From the NCBI GenBank assembly GCA_017514235.1, contig JAFWKK010000023.1, positions 1 through 59,753 of the forward strand: a DNA stretch of 59,753 nucleotides, given 5' to 3'. Of this stretch, positions 25,352-31,357 are shown in pieces. The DNA is from Kiritimatiellia bacterium (GTDB lineage Bacteria > Verrucomicrobiota > Kiritimatiellia > RFP12 > UBA1067). The notes beneath the pieces were generated by a model that was given only the letters and a program-made list of their open reading frames with translations, did not search any database and was not told where the DNA came from. Made by a program: the position numbers and the translations under genes. Position 1 is the stretch's first letter. Each line of letters begins with the position of its first letter.

Positions 25352-25881
25352 GGAGTCACCTCCGTATTCTCGGTCAGGTCGCCTTTTGCGGCGGTTGCGA
25401 CGGTCAGAGGGCTGACCGCCCTACCGCGTATTGGGTTCACCTTGTGGCTCGCTGCGCCTGGCCGCGACCCGGCGCATTCCGGCCTTCCGTCCGCAGGGGA
25501 CGGCGGTTCCGCACCGTTTGAAGTTCTGCTCCCCTTCACCGCGCTCTTGTGCCAGGCGGCAAGCTGCTTTCCGATCGATGCCACCTTCTCCATGAAGAAC
25601 GCCGCCTTCTGGACTCCGAGCTGATGCATGTCAGAGAGCAATCGAAAGTAGATTTGTATCTCCACCGCATCCCGGCGCAACTCCGCGATAAGCCTCACCT
25701 TGTCACTCCGCGACGAGTTCGCGCGATAGATCGTCACCATCATGTCGACCAGCGTCCTACTCAAATCCTGTGCGATGGTATAACGGGTATCGCGAGACAG
25801 CGAGCCACGCGCCTTGGCAAATTCCAGCGCCACTACATAGCAGTCGCGATAGACAGGCAGGTTGGAGTATAGCGCATTCAC
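25348..25881 (-). CDS. avd: DGR accessory variability determinant (Avd), with C-terminal extension
   Basis: 177 residues from a GTG at 25881 that overlaps the preceding stop (GTGA). Residues 1-115 (LPVYRDCYVVALEFAKARGSL, RTLVDMMVTIYRANSSRSDKV, QIYFRLLSDMHQLG) give four amphipathic helices with many basic residues, matching the Avd four-helix bundle that forms a pentamer and binds the reverse transcriptase and TR RNA. Typical Avd proteins are about 115-130 residues. The extra ~60 residues here are Pro/Ala/Ser-rich and look disordered; they carry the frame to the next overlap, at the start of the TR-RT ORF. Position between target and TR is canonical. Whether the tail has a function or reflects RNA structure needed near the TR is unknown. 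Confidence 0.85.
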   Translation of the reverse strand: MNALYSNLPVYRDCYVVALEFAKARGSLSRDTRYTIAQDLSRTLVDMMVTIYRANSSRSDKVRLIAELRRDAVEIQIYFRLLSDMHQLGVQKAAFFMEKVASIGKQLAAWHKSAVKGSRTSNGAEPPSPADGRPECAGSRPGAASHKVNPIRGRAVSPLTVATAAKGDLTENTEVTP

Positions 25882-26378
25882 ACCCCGCCGACCTCCCCGA
25901 TAAGCGCCTTGCGCATTTCGCTCAAAAACACCACCGCGTCGACCGGCGTCTTCGTCTCAAGCGGAAACTCGCGAATTTTCTTGCAGACCGCGCTCTCCAA
26001 CTCCCGTCCGACGAGCGGCGCCGCACTCGCATCTGCGCGCGACGCCACCTCTACCGGAACTTCCTTCGTCCACGCCTCGTAACCATCTTCGGCCGGAACC
26101 TCATCAGGCTTCAGCGTAATGTCATACCCGAAATCAGTCTTCTCGCAAACACGCCCGTTGATCAATTCTAGCAGCTTGCTGACAGGGAACCCCAGAAAAT
26201 ATACGTCCTTCTGCTGTGCCTTGGAGAACTTCCGTATCACCTTGTATCTCGATATGCAGCAGTAGAACAGCCACGCGCTGTGGTTGTAGGCGCGCACGAA
26301 TTCGCCCGATGTGATGAGCCGTACCTTGCCCGGCTCCACTTCGGACTCATACTTCAGGCTATTCTCTATGGACGCCAT
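25878..26378 (-). CDS. Unrecognised 166-residue protein coupled to avd
   Basis: Starts at ATG 26378, 55 nt after the target gene, and its TGA overlaps the avd GTG start. No signal peptide or membrane segment. Predicted alpha/beta with hydrophobic, aromatic stretches (HSAWLFYCCISRYKVIRKFS, KDVYFLGFPVSKLLELI) and a charged C-terminal helix region (ELESAVCKKIREFPLETKT). I do not recognise the family. Similar small genes between target and avd occur in some DGR cassettes, but I cannot assign homology from memory. Coupling implies fixed stoichiometry with Avd, so a second accessory factor for mutagenic retrohoming, or a chaperone for the target, are the reasonable ideas. Confidence 0.6.
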   Translation of the reverse strand: MASIENSLKYESEVEPGKVRLITSGEFVRAYNHSAWLFYCCISRYKVIRKFSKAQQKDVYFLGFPVSKLLELINGRVCEKTDFGYDITLKPDEVPAEDGYEAWTKEVPVEVASRADASAAPLVGRELESAVCKKIREFPLETKTPVDAVVFLSEMRKALIGEVGGV

Positions 26379-26433
26379 GGGGACCTAAAAAGAATAAAAG
26401 AATTGAAGAATTGGATGCGCTCACGTTTGTTCG

Positions 26434-27429
26434 CTATTCGGTGAACCCTTGGACAGGGCGAACAGGCTGCCCGTAGTTGCGGTAGGGGCCGTAGTCGTCC
26501 GTGCCGTGGCCGCTCGAATTGAAGTGGAGGAGCCACGCGCGGTAGCTGTAGTCCGAGGACGGGACGGACGAGCAGTAGTAGCCGAACGAAACGGCATCGT
26601 CGAGCGAAGTCCCGTGGCCGCAGCCGGCGGCAGGGAGGAAGATGCTATTCGAGGCATAGTCGTCCCGACCGTGAACGACATAGCCTCTCACGCCGTTCTT
26701 CGTCGTCCACGTCCAGTCGCATTTGCTGTTGAGGTCGGAGAGTTCCTGTATCGTCGGCATTCGCCAGGCTCCGCCCCAGTGCACATGCGCCGCGTCATGC
26801 TCTGGTACGAGGATGCTATCCGCTGTGATCCAACCTTCGCTTTGCAAGGTTGTAATATCCTTATTCCATGTCGGTGTAGTGCCCGAATCGAACGAGAAGT
26901 TCGACGAAGAGCCGTCCGTTGCCACCCATGCATTGTTTTCGCGCTTGTAGCCGACCGTGTCGCCCCACCAGAAATAGTAGCCGTAGTCTTCGGGATTTTC
27001 CGCACCGATATTCGTATCTGCCCAATACGGGCCACCTTCCCAAAGCTGGACTCTGTCGTGAAGACCAACGACATTGACTCGCACAACAATGTTATCGTAG
27101 GTCACTCGTCCAAGGTCGGCAGTCGCATCCCAAAGCAACCGATAATTACCGTTGGTATGCACTTGCCTGTCGGTCGATCTTGCGCCATTCTGCATAACCC
27201 AGAAAGAAACAGGACGGGCATTCCCAGCATTCGGCATCACCGCCGCCACGGTGAACTTGAGTCCGTTGGTCGTTCCGTTTATCCCTGTCACTCTGCAGGA
27301 AATGTCCACGAGCCCGTTCCACGGATACCGTTGTTTCGCAACGACATCCGTCACCTCCGGCTCGGCGACAAGAGTCAAACCCGTCGCCACCGTCAGAATT
27401 ACACCCAGTATGATTTTATTGATGCTCAT
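26434..27429 (-). CDS. DGR variable target protein, secreted, C-type-lectin/FGE-like fold
   Basis: 331 residues; ATG at 27429 with AAGGAG 8 nt upstream. Signal peptide MSINKIILGVILTVATGLTLVA. Residues ~24-125 form a beta domain (AKQRYPWNGLVDISCRVTGI, YRLLWDATADLG). From ~150 the sequence matches the FISUMP/formylglycine-generating-enzyme-like C-type lectin fold: WGGAWRMPTIQELSDLNSKCDWTWTT, YVVHG, NSIFLPAAG. Residues ~266-330 are the VR, ending GQPVRPVQGFTE, where VR positions form the ligand-binding surface in this fold. Variable residues now read Cys, His, Asp, Asp, Phe, Tyr, Ser, Tyr, Leu, His, Gly and so on where the TR has Asn. It probably displays a diversified binding site outside the cytoplasm. 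No lipobox or anchor is visible. Confidence 0.93.
   Translation of the reverse strand: MSINKIILGVILTVATGLTLVAEPEVTDVVAKQRYPWNGLVDISCRVTGINGTTNGLKFTVAAVMPNAGNARPVSFWVMQNGARSTDRQVHTNGNYRLLWDATADLGRVTYDNIVVRVNVVGLHDRVQLWEGGPYWADTNIGAENPEDYGYYFWWGDTVGYKRENNAWVATDGSSSNFSFDSGTTPTWNKDITTLQSEGWITADSILVPEHDAAHVHWGGAWRMPTIQELSDLNSKCDWTWTTKNGVRGYVVHGRDDYASNSIFLPAAGCGHGTSLDDAVSFGYYCSSVPSSDYSYRAWLLHFNSSGHGTDDYGPYRNYGQPVRPVQGFTE
26440..26635 (-). repeat. DGR variable repeat (VR)
   Basis: 196 nt at the 3' end of the target gene, ending 6 nt before the stop codon's end. Compared with the TR, 18 of 20 Asn codons are changed, requiring at least 20 adenine substitutions; invariant codons (GGC, TCG, GTC, CCG, GCG, TGG) are those lacking sense-strand A. 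Non-adenine changes in the core number two: GGT to GTT and TGG to TGC. The VR is 9 nt longer than the TR, in two AAC runs: 26482-26499 (6 codons against 4) and 26539-26550 (4 against 3). Confidence 0.93.
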
Positions 27430-27440
27430 TTGCCTTCTCC

Positions 27441-27566
27441 TTATTTCTTGGCTTCTGATTGGCTCTTGCCGGAGTTTGAGTTAGACCCACTCAAACCATT
27501 GACATCCCAAGTCGTAGCCAACGCCATCATCGGCATCAGCACCATCGCCATCATGAGTTTCTTCAT
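27441..27566 (-). CDS. Small secreted peptide (41 aa) heading the DGR target operon
   Basis: ATG at 27566 with GGAAGGAA about 9 nt upstream. The peptide has a textbook signal sequence, MKKLMMAMVLMPMMALA, followed by a 24-residue hydrophilic mature part (TTWDVNGLSGSNSN and a Lys/Ser/Gln-rich end). The TAA lies 11 nt before the target ATG, and the target's ribosome site occupies the gap. Small size makes coding uncertain, but signal peptide, ribosome site and spacing all agree. It may be a companion of the variable protein or a translational leader. No family recognised. Confidence 0.6.
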   Translation of the reverse strand: MKKLMMAMVLMPMMALATTWDVNGLSGSNSNSGKSQSEAKK

Positions 27567-27612
27567 CGTCAGTGTTCCTTCCTATTGGTGGGTGCCCTAT
27601 GTCTCTTCAATG

Positions 27613-28053
27613 TCAAACAAAATACCCTCGTAGCGTGTTTGGATTTCTACCTAAATGCACTTCCTTGTTCAGGAATCTCTTCCTCGTCTCTTCATCCACA
27701 GGAATCAGGACACACCCTCTTCTTCGCGGCAGAGGGGTCGGCTTGTCGCTTGGCCATGTTGCCTTTGGCGTGGCGGAAGGGACCATCCACCCCTGCTTCC
27801 TGTCGATCCTCCACACACCTACGATTTTGCTCTTCGCCCTTGCCATGAGCCACTCGCAGTCATAACCATGCGAGGCGGACAGATTTGCTTCCGTCCAGTA
27901 CCCTCTGGCGCAGTCTTCAAGAGACACGCGCCTCCCCGACTTCGGAGGATCGCATAGCCCCTTGCCGTAAGTCTCGTCCACGCAGACGAACAGCGTTTTG
28001 TCCGGCGTTCCGTTCGGAACCGTCACCTTGTCTTTTACATTTGGGTATACCAT
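27613..28053 (-). CDS. Unrecognised protein related to the C-terminal domain of the GIY-YIG neighbour
   Basis: 146 residues from ATG 28053, which has a perfect AAGGAGG 7 nt upstream; the frame extends to 28131 without a better start. The pattern CARGYW..A, SKIVGVWRID..GW, RRGCVLIPVDEETRKRFLNKEV and NPNTLRGYF follows the same order as AARKSWHINV, SGIIKGVFVVDKW, GRMYFEGHEADTEISQQFVGKRL and RGAASPIRY in the next gene upstream, so I infer a shared domain. No nuclease motif of its own. Cytosolic. It lies 46 nt after the GIY-YIG gene and 46 nt before the small peptide gene. Confidence 0.55.
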   Translation of the reverse strand: MVYPNVKDKVTVPNGTPDKTLFVCVDETYGKGLCDPPKSGRRVSLEDCARGYWTEANLSASHGYDCEWLMARAKSKIVGVWRIDRKQGWMVPSATPKATWPSDKPTPLPRRRGCVLIPVDEETRKRFLNKEVHLGRNPNTLRGYFV

Positions 28054-28099
28054 TGCTGAACCTCCTTGATTATTTGCTTTTATGTGAGAACCATCACTC

Positions 28100-28846
28100 T
28101 CACGAGTATCGGATTGGCGAAGCCGCGCCACGATTGACGAATCGTTGCGGCAAACGCTTACCTACGAACTGCTGTGAGATTTCCGTGTCTGCTTCATGTC
28201 CCTCAAAATACATCCGACCCTCACAGTCTGGAGAAGCCAGCCATTTATCAACAACAAACACACCTTTGATAATTCCAGATACACACGCAAGCACCATGCG
28301 CCCTGCTGCCCTTTCAACATTGATGTGCCAACTTTTTCTAGCCGCTTCATAAAGCGAACCATGTTCATCAATCGAAGATTCTTTTACTTTTATGATCAAG
28401 TACTTCTTTGACGGAATAGAAACCACCTCGGCCGCATACCTCTGCTGTATTTGCAACGTGCTTACGCAGCCATAATCAGAATTACGATGCCCATTCTGAA
28501 CATTCGTCAGTCCAGGATAAGCATCAATCAATGCGCCTTCAACCTCTAAGGCGGTTTCTTCGTCCATTCCATGCCTGTGGATTATTGTTATAACCTCAAG
28601 GCTTGCGGCATGAATGTCTTCAATCTGCTTAATCTTGGCAGACAGTCTGTCCTCGCCGCCTTTCTCCAACCCATCCTTTGAAGAGAATTTAAAGGCACCA
28701 GCGGCATGGGCAAACACCCGATTGCCTTTTCCTTTGCCCACGTAAAAGGTAATCCCGGTACGAGGATCCACCAGACGATAGACGTAATATCCCAGCTTGT
28801 CAATCGTCTCCTGTGTGAACGACTTGTCCCTCATTATTCTATGCAT
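28100..28846 (-). CDS. GIY-YIG nuclease-domain protein (LEM-3-like type)
   Basis: 248 residues from ATG 28846, with GGAG 6 nt upstream; the frame is open to 28951 but upstream codons lack a ribosome site. Residues ~18-95 form a GIY-YIG domain: GYYVYRLVDPRTG (GIY strand), FYVGKGKGNRVFAHA (YIG strand and catalytic Arg), and EVEGALIDAYPGLTN with the metal-binding Glu. Residues ~130-245 form a second domain ending GKRLPQRFVNRGAASPIRY, found in LEM-3-like bacterial proteins and shared with the next gene. Such nucleases are often in mobile or defence-type regions; role here unknown. It is first in the minus-strand run that leads to the DGR, 330 nt below a strong promoter module. Confidence 0.75.
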   Translation of the reverse strand: MHRIMRDKSFTQETIDKLGYYVYRLVDPRTGITFYVGKGKGNRVFAHAAGAFKFSSKDGLEKGGEDRLSAKIKQIEDIHAASLEVITIIHRHGMDEETALEVEGALIDAYPGLTNVQNGHRNSDYGCVSTLQIQQRYAAEVVSIPSKKYLIIKVKESSIDEHGSLYEAARKSWHINVERAAGRMVLACVSGIIKGVFVVDKWLASPDCEGRMYFEGHEADTEISQQFVGKRLPQRFVNRGAASPIRYS

Positions 28847-28865
28847 CCTTCTCTCCGCACCGCTT

Positions 28866-29099
28866 CGTTTGGGATGCATCGCGACTGGCGCGAACTTTGC
28901 CGCAACGCATCCTGTCTCCCTCCTCGTAATCGGCGGCGGTGCGGGAAACATGACACCTCCTCCGATGCATTGTGCGAGGTGTGTAGGAATACCTTAAACG
29001 ATGCAACAAAGGAGGCGAAACTGCACGGACGGCAGTGTCCTTTCATTGCGTCGTTTGTGCTTAAGCTTCCTACACTTTCGCACAACGCAATCCCAAACG
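28866..29099 (-). repeat. Nested inverted repeat / structured leader
   Basis: Complementary arms nest around one centre: 28866-28875 with 29090-29099 (10 bp), 28970-28977 with 29078-29085 (8), 28981-28989 with 29067-29075 (9), 28993-28997 with 29061-29065 (5), 28998-29006 with 29046-29054 (9, one wobble), 29008-29013 with 29038-29043 (6), 29020-29024 with 29032-29036 (5). The inner 116 nt would fold as one long hairpin. It lies between the promoter module at 29145-29220 and the GIY-YIG start, so it would be in the 5' untranslated leader. It may be a structured RNA, a MITE relic or a DNA cruciform. Confidence 0.7.
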
Positions 29100-29144
29100 C
29101 GGAATGCGGTCGCGACAAGCGCAACCCTCCCGCGCGGGAAATCT

Positions 29145-29220
29145 AACGCCCCACCCTTTCGGACGGAACAGGCGAATTATAGCACAAAGCCCTCGCATGT
29201 CGCAAGGGCGTTTCGGCGTT
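29145..29220 (-). promoter_or_regulatory. 76-bp promoter module, copy 1
   Basis: On the minus strand TTGCGA (29205-29200), 18-nt spacer, TATAAT (29181-29176). The 76-bp block is about 85 percent identical to 30075-30150, including the region downstream of the -10 (GTTCCGTCCGAAAGGG) and the block upstream of the -35 (AACGCCGAAACGCC). Its ends are inverted (AACGCCC and GGGCGTT). It should drive the GIY-YIG gene and possibly the DGR operon. Confidence 0.7.
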
Positions 29221-29258
29221 CAAAATTGGCGTGATGCTTTGAAATCTTGGCTGCTGCT

Positions 29259-29324
29259 ACGCAGCGACGACTTGGAACGACTGGTGCGCGGCATTTCGGC
29301 AAAGTCGCCCCAAGTCGTCTGCGT
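29259..29324 (-). terminator. Long stem hairpin after toxin gene
   Basis: ACGCAG and ACGACTTGG (29259-29275, 2-nt bulge) pair with CCAAGTCGT and CTGCGT (29310-29324), giving 15 bp around a 34-nt loop. It lies 50 nt past the PIN gene stop and 40 nt before the promoter module. No U-run follows, so it may be a Rho-type end, a barrier against read-through or a small RNA rather than a classical terminator. Confidence 0.4.
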
Positions 29325-29373
29325 CGAAGACGCAAGTAAAGAATAGCGTTTGCAAATAGTAGAATTCGGTTTT

Positions 29374-29784
29374 CTACTGTTTCTCTTTGATCACTTCCAC
29401 GTTTGCAAGCCGCTTTGCGTCCTTCTCGCACGTCAGCATAACAGAATCTTCGTTCGAGACATACGTTGCATGGATGACGCGATCAAGAAAACCAGGACTC
29501 GCCGTCGCAATTCCTGGCATTCGCAACGCAGAAACTGCCTCGCTAGACAGCCGGAACCCAGGATGCACGGACAATTTCACCAATGCATTGAGCGCACATT
29601 CCTTTGACAGTCTGTATGAATGTTGCAACGCAAAATACGTCTCTGAAACAACAAGGTCACATACATCCAAAATCAAACCGTCGAGCCACAAAGACTCAAG
29701 CCGTGTTCGGACAACCGATGCAAGCGATTGCGGCTGTCCCGTCAATACGCGAAGCAATACCGATGTGTCGACACCGTATTTCAC
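29374..29784 (-). CDS. PIN-domain toxin (VapC-like)
   Basis: 136 residues; GTG start at 29784 overlaps the antitoxin stop (GTGA). PIN acidic residues are in place: Asp6 in YGVDTSVLLRVLTG, Glu in LVVSETYFALQH (~48), Asp in SPGFLDRVIHATYV (~100) and Asp in TCEKDAKRL (~123). PIN toxins are Mg-dependent RNases, usually cutting tRNA or rRNA, neutralised by the partner encoded just upstream. The order antitoxin then toxin with overlap is normal. No truncation seen. Confidence 0.85.
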   Translation of the reverse strand: MKYGVDTSVLLRVLTGQPQSLASVVRTRLESLWLDGLILDVCDLVVSETYFALQHSYRLSKECALNALVKLSVHPGFRLSSEAVSALRMPGIATASPGFLDRVIHATYVSNEDSVMLTCEKDAKRLANVEVIKEKQ

Positions 29785-30059
29785 CGCTTGCAGTCCTTGC
29801 GCCGCCTGGCGATGTTGGCGCGAATCGACCTCATGTCATGTGGAGCGGACGGATCGATATCATCCTTTACTATTCCGAATATGTCGGTGTATTCCGGGGA
29901 GAGCGACACCGGCCTCTTGTCAACATCCAGTTCAATTCCACCTTCAAGCCAAACAGAATACAGCTTGACAGTAAACTTGGGCAAAGTATAACCAGTCGCG
30001 CCGATGCGTTTTTCAACACGTCGGCATATCCTTTCCGGCATCTCAATTGTCCTTGTCAT
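29781..30059 (-). CDS. Antitoxin of the PIN toxin
   Basis: 92 residues; ATG 30059 preceded by AAGGAG, 40 nt below the -10 of promoter module copy 2. The N-terminal half is short and basic (TRTIEMPERICRRVEKRIGATGYTLPKFTVKLY) and could bind DNA, although no classic AbrB, RHH or MazE motif is obvious. The C-terminal half is acidic (EYTDIFGIVKDDIDPSAPHD) and ends in basic RRRKDCKR. Identification rests mainly on the overlapping PIN gene. It may bind its own promoter module, which would then explain conservation of that module. Confidence 0.65.
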   Translation of the reverse strand: MTRTIEMPERICRRVEKRIGATGYTLPKFTVKLYSVWLEGGIELDVDKRPVSLSPEYTDIFGIVKDDIDPSAPHDMRSIRANIARRRKDCKR

Positions 30060-30074
30060 GCTCTCCTTTCCAAC

Positions 30075-30150
30075 AACGCCCCGCCCTTTCGGACGGAACG
30101 GGTGAATTATAACAAAACGCCCCAGAATGTCGCAAGGGCGTTTCGGCGTT
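30075..30150 (-). promoter_or_regulatory. 76-bp promoter module, copy 2
   Basis: Minus strand TTGCGA (30135-30130), 18 nt, TATAAT (30111-30106), followed by the same GTTCCGTCCGAAAGGG downstream block as copy 1. It drives the antitoxin-toxin pair. The remaining intergenic stretch 30151-30302 shows nothing I can identify. Confidence 0.75.
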
Positions 30151-30302
30151 TTATGGTTTCATAGTAGAAAATCGGTCAGACCTGTTTTCCAATGTTGAGA
30201 AAGTCGCCCGCCAACCGTTCCACCGGCATCCCCGGCGCAGCAAAATCCAGCTATATAAACGATCATGCGAATCACTTCCTGCACTGCCATGCCAAAATCA
30301 AT

Positions 30303-31280
30303 TTACATAAAGAGATAGTCCTTCAGCAGGACGTAGTTCTTCTTGACGCCGAGATCCTGCATCCAGCACTTCACGTAGTTCGTGCGCCACGGGCCGGATC
30401 CCGGCCCGCCGCCGCTGTTGTTCTCCCAGAGCCAAGTGGGCGTCGGCCAAACTGCCGCCTCGGGCTTGACCGCCGCGTAGAAATCCTTGTCCGTGCCGTT
30501 CTGCCCGTGATGCGCGAGAAATACGATGTCGTGCTTGAGGCGCGCGCCCAGTTTCTTCATGGCGTCACGTCCGCCCTCAATGCCCATGTCGCCCGTCTCG
30601 AGCCATGTCTTGCCGCCCGCCTTTACGGAAATCATGACAGACGCATTGTTGATCGTGTTCCCGTCGCAGAGGAACGGTGCGTTAAGAATTTCGAACGACC
30701 AGCTCCCGAACTTCACGACGCGCCCCGGCGAGCAGTCGCCGCGCTTCACGTCCTTCAGGCACTTGCCGAGCACGTTGTCGCAGAAGTTCGTCAGGTATGG
30801 CCTGGAGCCGGGCTCGCGCTTGAGCATCCATTCGCAGTCTGGAAAGTTGTAGAGAAGCTCGCCGATGGTCACGCCGTAGAAGTCCGGCTTTTCCGCCATG
30901 GTGACGAGTGCGCCGTAGTGGTCGCCGTGGGCATGCGTGACAAACCAGCAGTCGACATGACCGCCCAACTTGTGCAGGAAGTCGCCGAGGAACCTTCCGT
31001 CCCCGCCACGAGCGAGATTTCCGCCGTCTACGACAAGTATCTTGCCTTCCGGCGAAACAAACACCGTGGAGAGCGATATCGAGTCGATGCGGCTGGAGAG
31101 TGCATAGACGCGTCCGCCGTCCGAAAGCATCTTGACCGTCTGCAAGTCCTTGAACTGGACGTCCGGCGTTGCAAGCGCGGCCTTGCCGGCGGCCGGGCAC
31201 GTTGCCCCCGCGGCACCGCGCACTCCGCCCGCAGCAGCAAGCGCGATGCCGCCCGTCAGAAAATCTTTTCTTGTAAACAT
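30303..31280 (-). CDS. Exported metallo-beta-lactamase-fold hydrolase
   Basis: 325 residues. The N-terminus MFTRKDFLTGGIALAAAGG is a Tat-like leader with RK in place of RR. The MBL motif THAHGDHYG (HxHxDH) is intact, with a later metal His in LAHHGQNGTD. It resembles ComEC/Rec2-type MBL domains. A paralogue at 46848-47855 is almost identical over the C-terminal ~110 codons but clearly diverged before that. It is last in the operon starting at 38271 and follows another MBL gene by about 80 nt. Function in glycan loci is unknown; the periplasmic location and pairing with DUF4838 suggest hydrolysis of a modified sugar ester or lactone, which is speculation. Confidence 0.75.
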   Translation of the reverse strand: MFTRKDFLTGGIALAAAGGVRGAAGATCPAAGKAALATPDVQFKDLQTVKMLSDGGRVYALSSRIDSISLSTVFVSPEGKILVVDGGNLARGGDGRFLGDFLHKLGGHVDCWFVTHAHGDHYGALVTMAEKPDFYGVTIGELLYNFPDCEWMLKREPGSRPYLTNFCDNVLGKCLKDVKRGDCSPGRVVKFGSWSFEILNAPFLCDGNTINNASVMISVKAGGKTWLETGDMGIEGGRDAMKKLGARLKHDIVFLAHHGQNGTDKDFYAAVKPEAAVWPTPTWLWENNSGGGPGSGPWRTNYVKCWMQDLGVKKNYVLLKDYLFM

Positions 31281-31357
31281 ATATTTGCTCTTTTCGGTTG
31301 TTGGAAGCTGACAGTTGGCGCAGTCATGGTTATGGACAGGCCCGTGAAGCTACGGCA

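Noticed and set aside
29145-30150. Repeated blocks flanking the toxin-antitoxin pair as integron attC sites or IS ends
   Set aside because: The block ends read AACGCCC...GGGCGTT, the reverse of the attC order (GTTRRRY...RYYYAAC), and no integrase is present. Each copy contains a well-placed -35/-10 pair, so promoter modules explain them better.
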